Source: Acidihalobacter_A sp037381185
GTDB taxonomy: Bacteria > Pseudomonadota > Gammaproteobacteria > DSM-5130 > Acidihalobacteraceae
Length of the DNA stretch: 64,000 bases
NCBI RefSeq assembly: GCF_037381185.1
Contig: NZ_JARRQY010000006.1
Location: 1 to 64,000 of the forward strand
Direction of reading: 5' to 3'
This document shows, piece after piece, positions 63,079-64,000 of this stretch (position 1 is its first letter; every line of letters begins with the position of its first letter). Under the pieces are notes generated by a model. It had not been told where the DNA came from. It made no database searches and saw nothing but the letters and a program-made list of their open reading frames with translations. Position numbers and translations under genes: made by a program.

Positions 63079-63417
63079 ATGAAGTGGTTGGTGACGCTTC
63101 TCGTCGTGCTATTGGTTTTGCTTCAGTACAAGCTATGGTTCGGCGAGGGCAACGTCGGCGACGTCTACCGCCTGCATCAGGAAATCGCCGCCCAGCGCGC
63201 CGAAAACGCCCGTCTCAAGGACCGCAATGCGGCGCTCGAGGCGCAGGTCAAGGATCTCAAGAGTGGGACTGCAGCGGTCGATGAGCTGGCGCGCAGTCAG
63301 ATGGGCATGATCCGCAAGGGCGATACTTTCTATCAATATGTCGCGCCGGCAGCCGGCGGCACGCGTGCCGTCGTTCCTGCCGTTGCCGTGCCCCGCAATT
63401 CCGGCAGCAGACCGTGA
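63079..63417 (+). CDS. ftsB: FtsB, cell division protein
   Basis: This 112-residue protein has one N-terminal membrane helix (WLVTLLVVLLVLLQYKLWFG) followed by a coiled coil (EIAAQRAENARLKDRNAALEA), the pattern of the divisome protein FtsB, which works with FtsL and FtsQ. Position between eno and ispD supports the call. The stop overlaps the ispD start (GTGA). Confidence 0.94.
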   Translation: MKWLVTLLVVLLVLLQYKLWFGEGNVGDVYRLHQEIAAQRAENARLKDRNAALEAQVKDLKSGTAAVDELARSQMGMIRKGDTFYQYVAPAAGGTRAVVPAVAVPRNSGSRP

Positions 63418-64000
63418 GTGCATCCCCGCATGCGTTTTGGGCCGTTATCCCCGCCGCGGGTGTCGGTCGACGTATGGGGGCCGAACGCCCCAAGCAGTAT
63501 CTGAAACTTGCCGGCCGTACCGTCATAGAACACACGCTGAAGCGTTTCCTGGATCGTCCGGAGCTGCTGGGTGTGGTCGTCGCGGTCGGGCCGGACGATC
63601 CTTATTGGCCCACTCTGGAGTGTGCCGCCGACATGCGCGTCGAACGCGTTACCGGTGGGGCCGAACGCGCCGATTCGGTGTGCAATGCCCTGAGTGCCTT
63701 GGCGGACCGTGCCCGGGGATCGGACTGGGTGTTGGTGCACGACGCGGCGCGACCCTGTCTGAGCGAGGAGGATCTGTCGCGTTTGCTCGATCGGATGCGC
63801 AGCCATCCGGTCGGTGGCATTCTCGCGACGCCGGTACGCGACACCATGAAACGCGTGAACGCTGCTGGCGAAATCGAGGCTACGGTCGACCGTTCCGCTC
63901 TATGGCATGCTCAGACGCCGCAGATGTTCCGCCTCGAAACCCTGCTGAACAGTCTCGAGCTGGCGCAGAGGAATGGCTGGACTGTCACCGACGAGGCTTC
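63414..64000 (+). CDS. ispD: IspD, MEP cytidylyltransferase (partial)
   Basis: Beginning at GTG 63414, which overlaps the ftsB stop by four bases, the frame reads FWAVIPAAGVGRRMGAERPK, the nucleotide-binding start of IspD, and later LVHDAARPCL and QTPQMFRLE. It makes CDP-methylerythritol in the non-mevalonate isoprenoid path. About 195 residues are present before the window ends, out of about 230. It shows that the MEP pathway is used, although ispG is not in its usual place after rodZ. Confidence 0.95.
   Translation, partial: MSASPHAFWAVIPAAGVGRRMGAERPKQYLKLAGRTVIEHTLKRFLDRPELLGVVVAVGPDDPYWPTLECAADMRVERVTGGAERADSVCNALSALADRARGSDWVLVHDAARPCLSEEDLSRLLDRMRSHPVGGILATPVRDTMKRVNAAGEIEATVDRSALWHAQTPQMFRLETLLNSLELAQRNGWTVTDEA

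Overview
The window reads as about 64 kb of chromosome from a GC-rich gammaproteobacterium. The evidence is the gene order: queA-tgt-yajC-secD-secF / suhB / trmJ-cysE-iscRS(U)A-hscBA-fdx-iscX-ndk-rlmN-pilF-rodZ-hisS-yfgM-bamB-der, then dnaE-accA-tilS and pyrG-kdsA-eno-ftsB-ispD. A Chromatiales or Ectothiorhodospiraceae-like lineage is plausible, but the genus is not decided by the sequence.

Layout. 1-6.5 kb: part of a type VI secretion locus. On the minus strand a TPR lipoprotein, tssB, tssC and hcp run off the left edge; on the plus strand tssJ-tssK-tssL diverge from them. A 10-bp tandem repeat (6558-6617) closes the locus. 6.6-9.1 kb: a MocR regulator divergent from an EamA/DMT exporter, with a dyad and CTGTGC repeats between them. 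9.2-17 kb: a DUF1207 outer-membrane protein and a tripartite RND efflux operon headed by a CerR-like TetR gene, preceded by a perfect 18+18 bp inverted repeat. 17.2-23 kb: three genes joined by 4-nt overlaps, encoding a membrane PAS histidine kinase, a REC-HDOD protein and a REC-GGDEF-EAL protein. 23.2-25.1 kb: an SOS pair, lexA and a Y-family polymerase, with a GTTC-N7-GTTC motif upstream. 25.2-48.1 kb: tRNA-Leu(CAA), queuosine genes, Sec accessory genes, the isc cluster and the ndk-to-der housekeeping block. 48.2-64 kb: an unknown protein, cysZ, dnaE, accA, a PAS-GGDEF protein, tilS, a broken UPF0114 gene, a lipoate ligase-like gene, pyrG, kdsA, eno, ftsB and the 5' part of ispD.

The most striking observation is damage to genes that should be intact. 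iscU stops matching its family after about 39 codons and runs directly into iscA. dnaE has no normal start and lacks about the first 60 residues of its PHP domain. A UPF0114 membrane-protein gene is broken across several frames. ispG is absent from its usual place between rodZ and hisS. These are either real lesions, with interesting consequences for Fe-S assembly and replication, or small deletions and indels in the assembly; read-level checks would separate the two. The other candidates for follow-up are the three-gene signalling cassette, the split T6SS locus, and three operator-like structures that can be paired with adjacent regulators.
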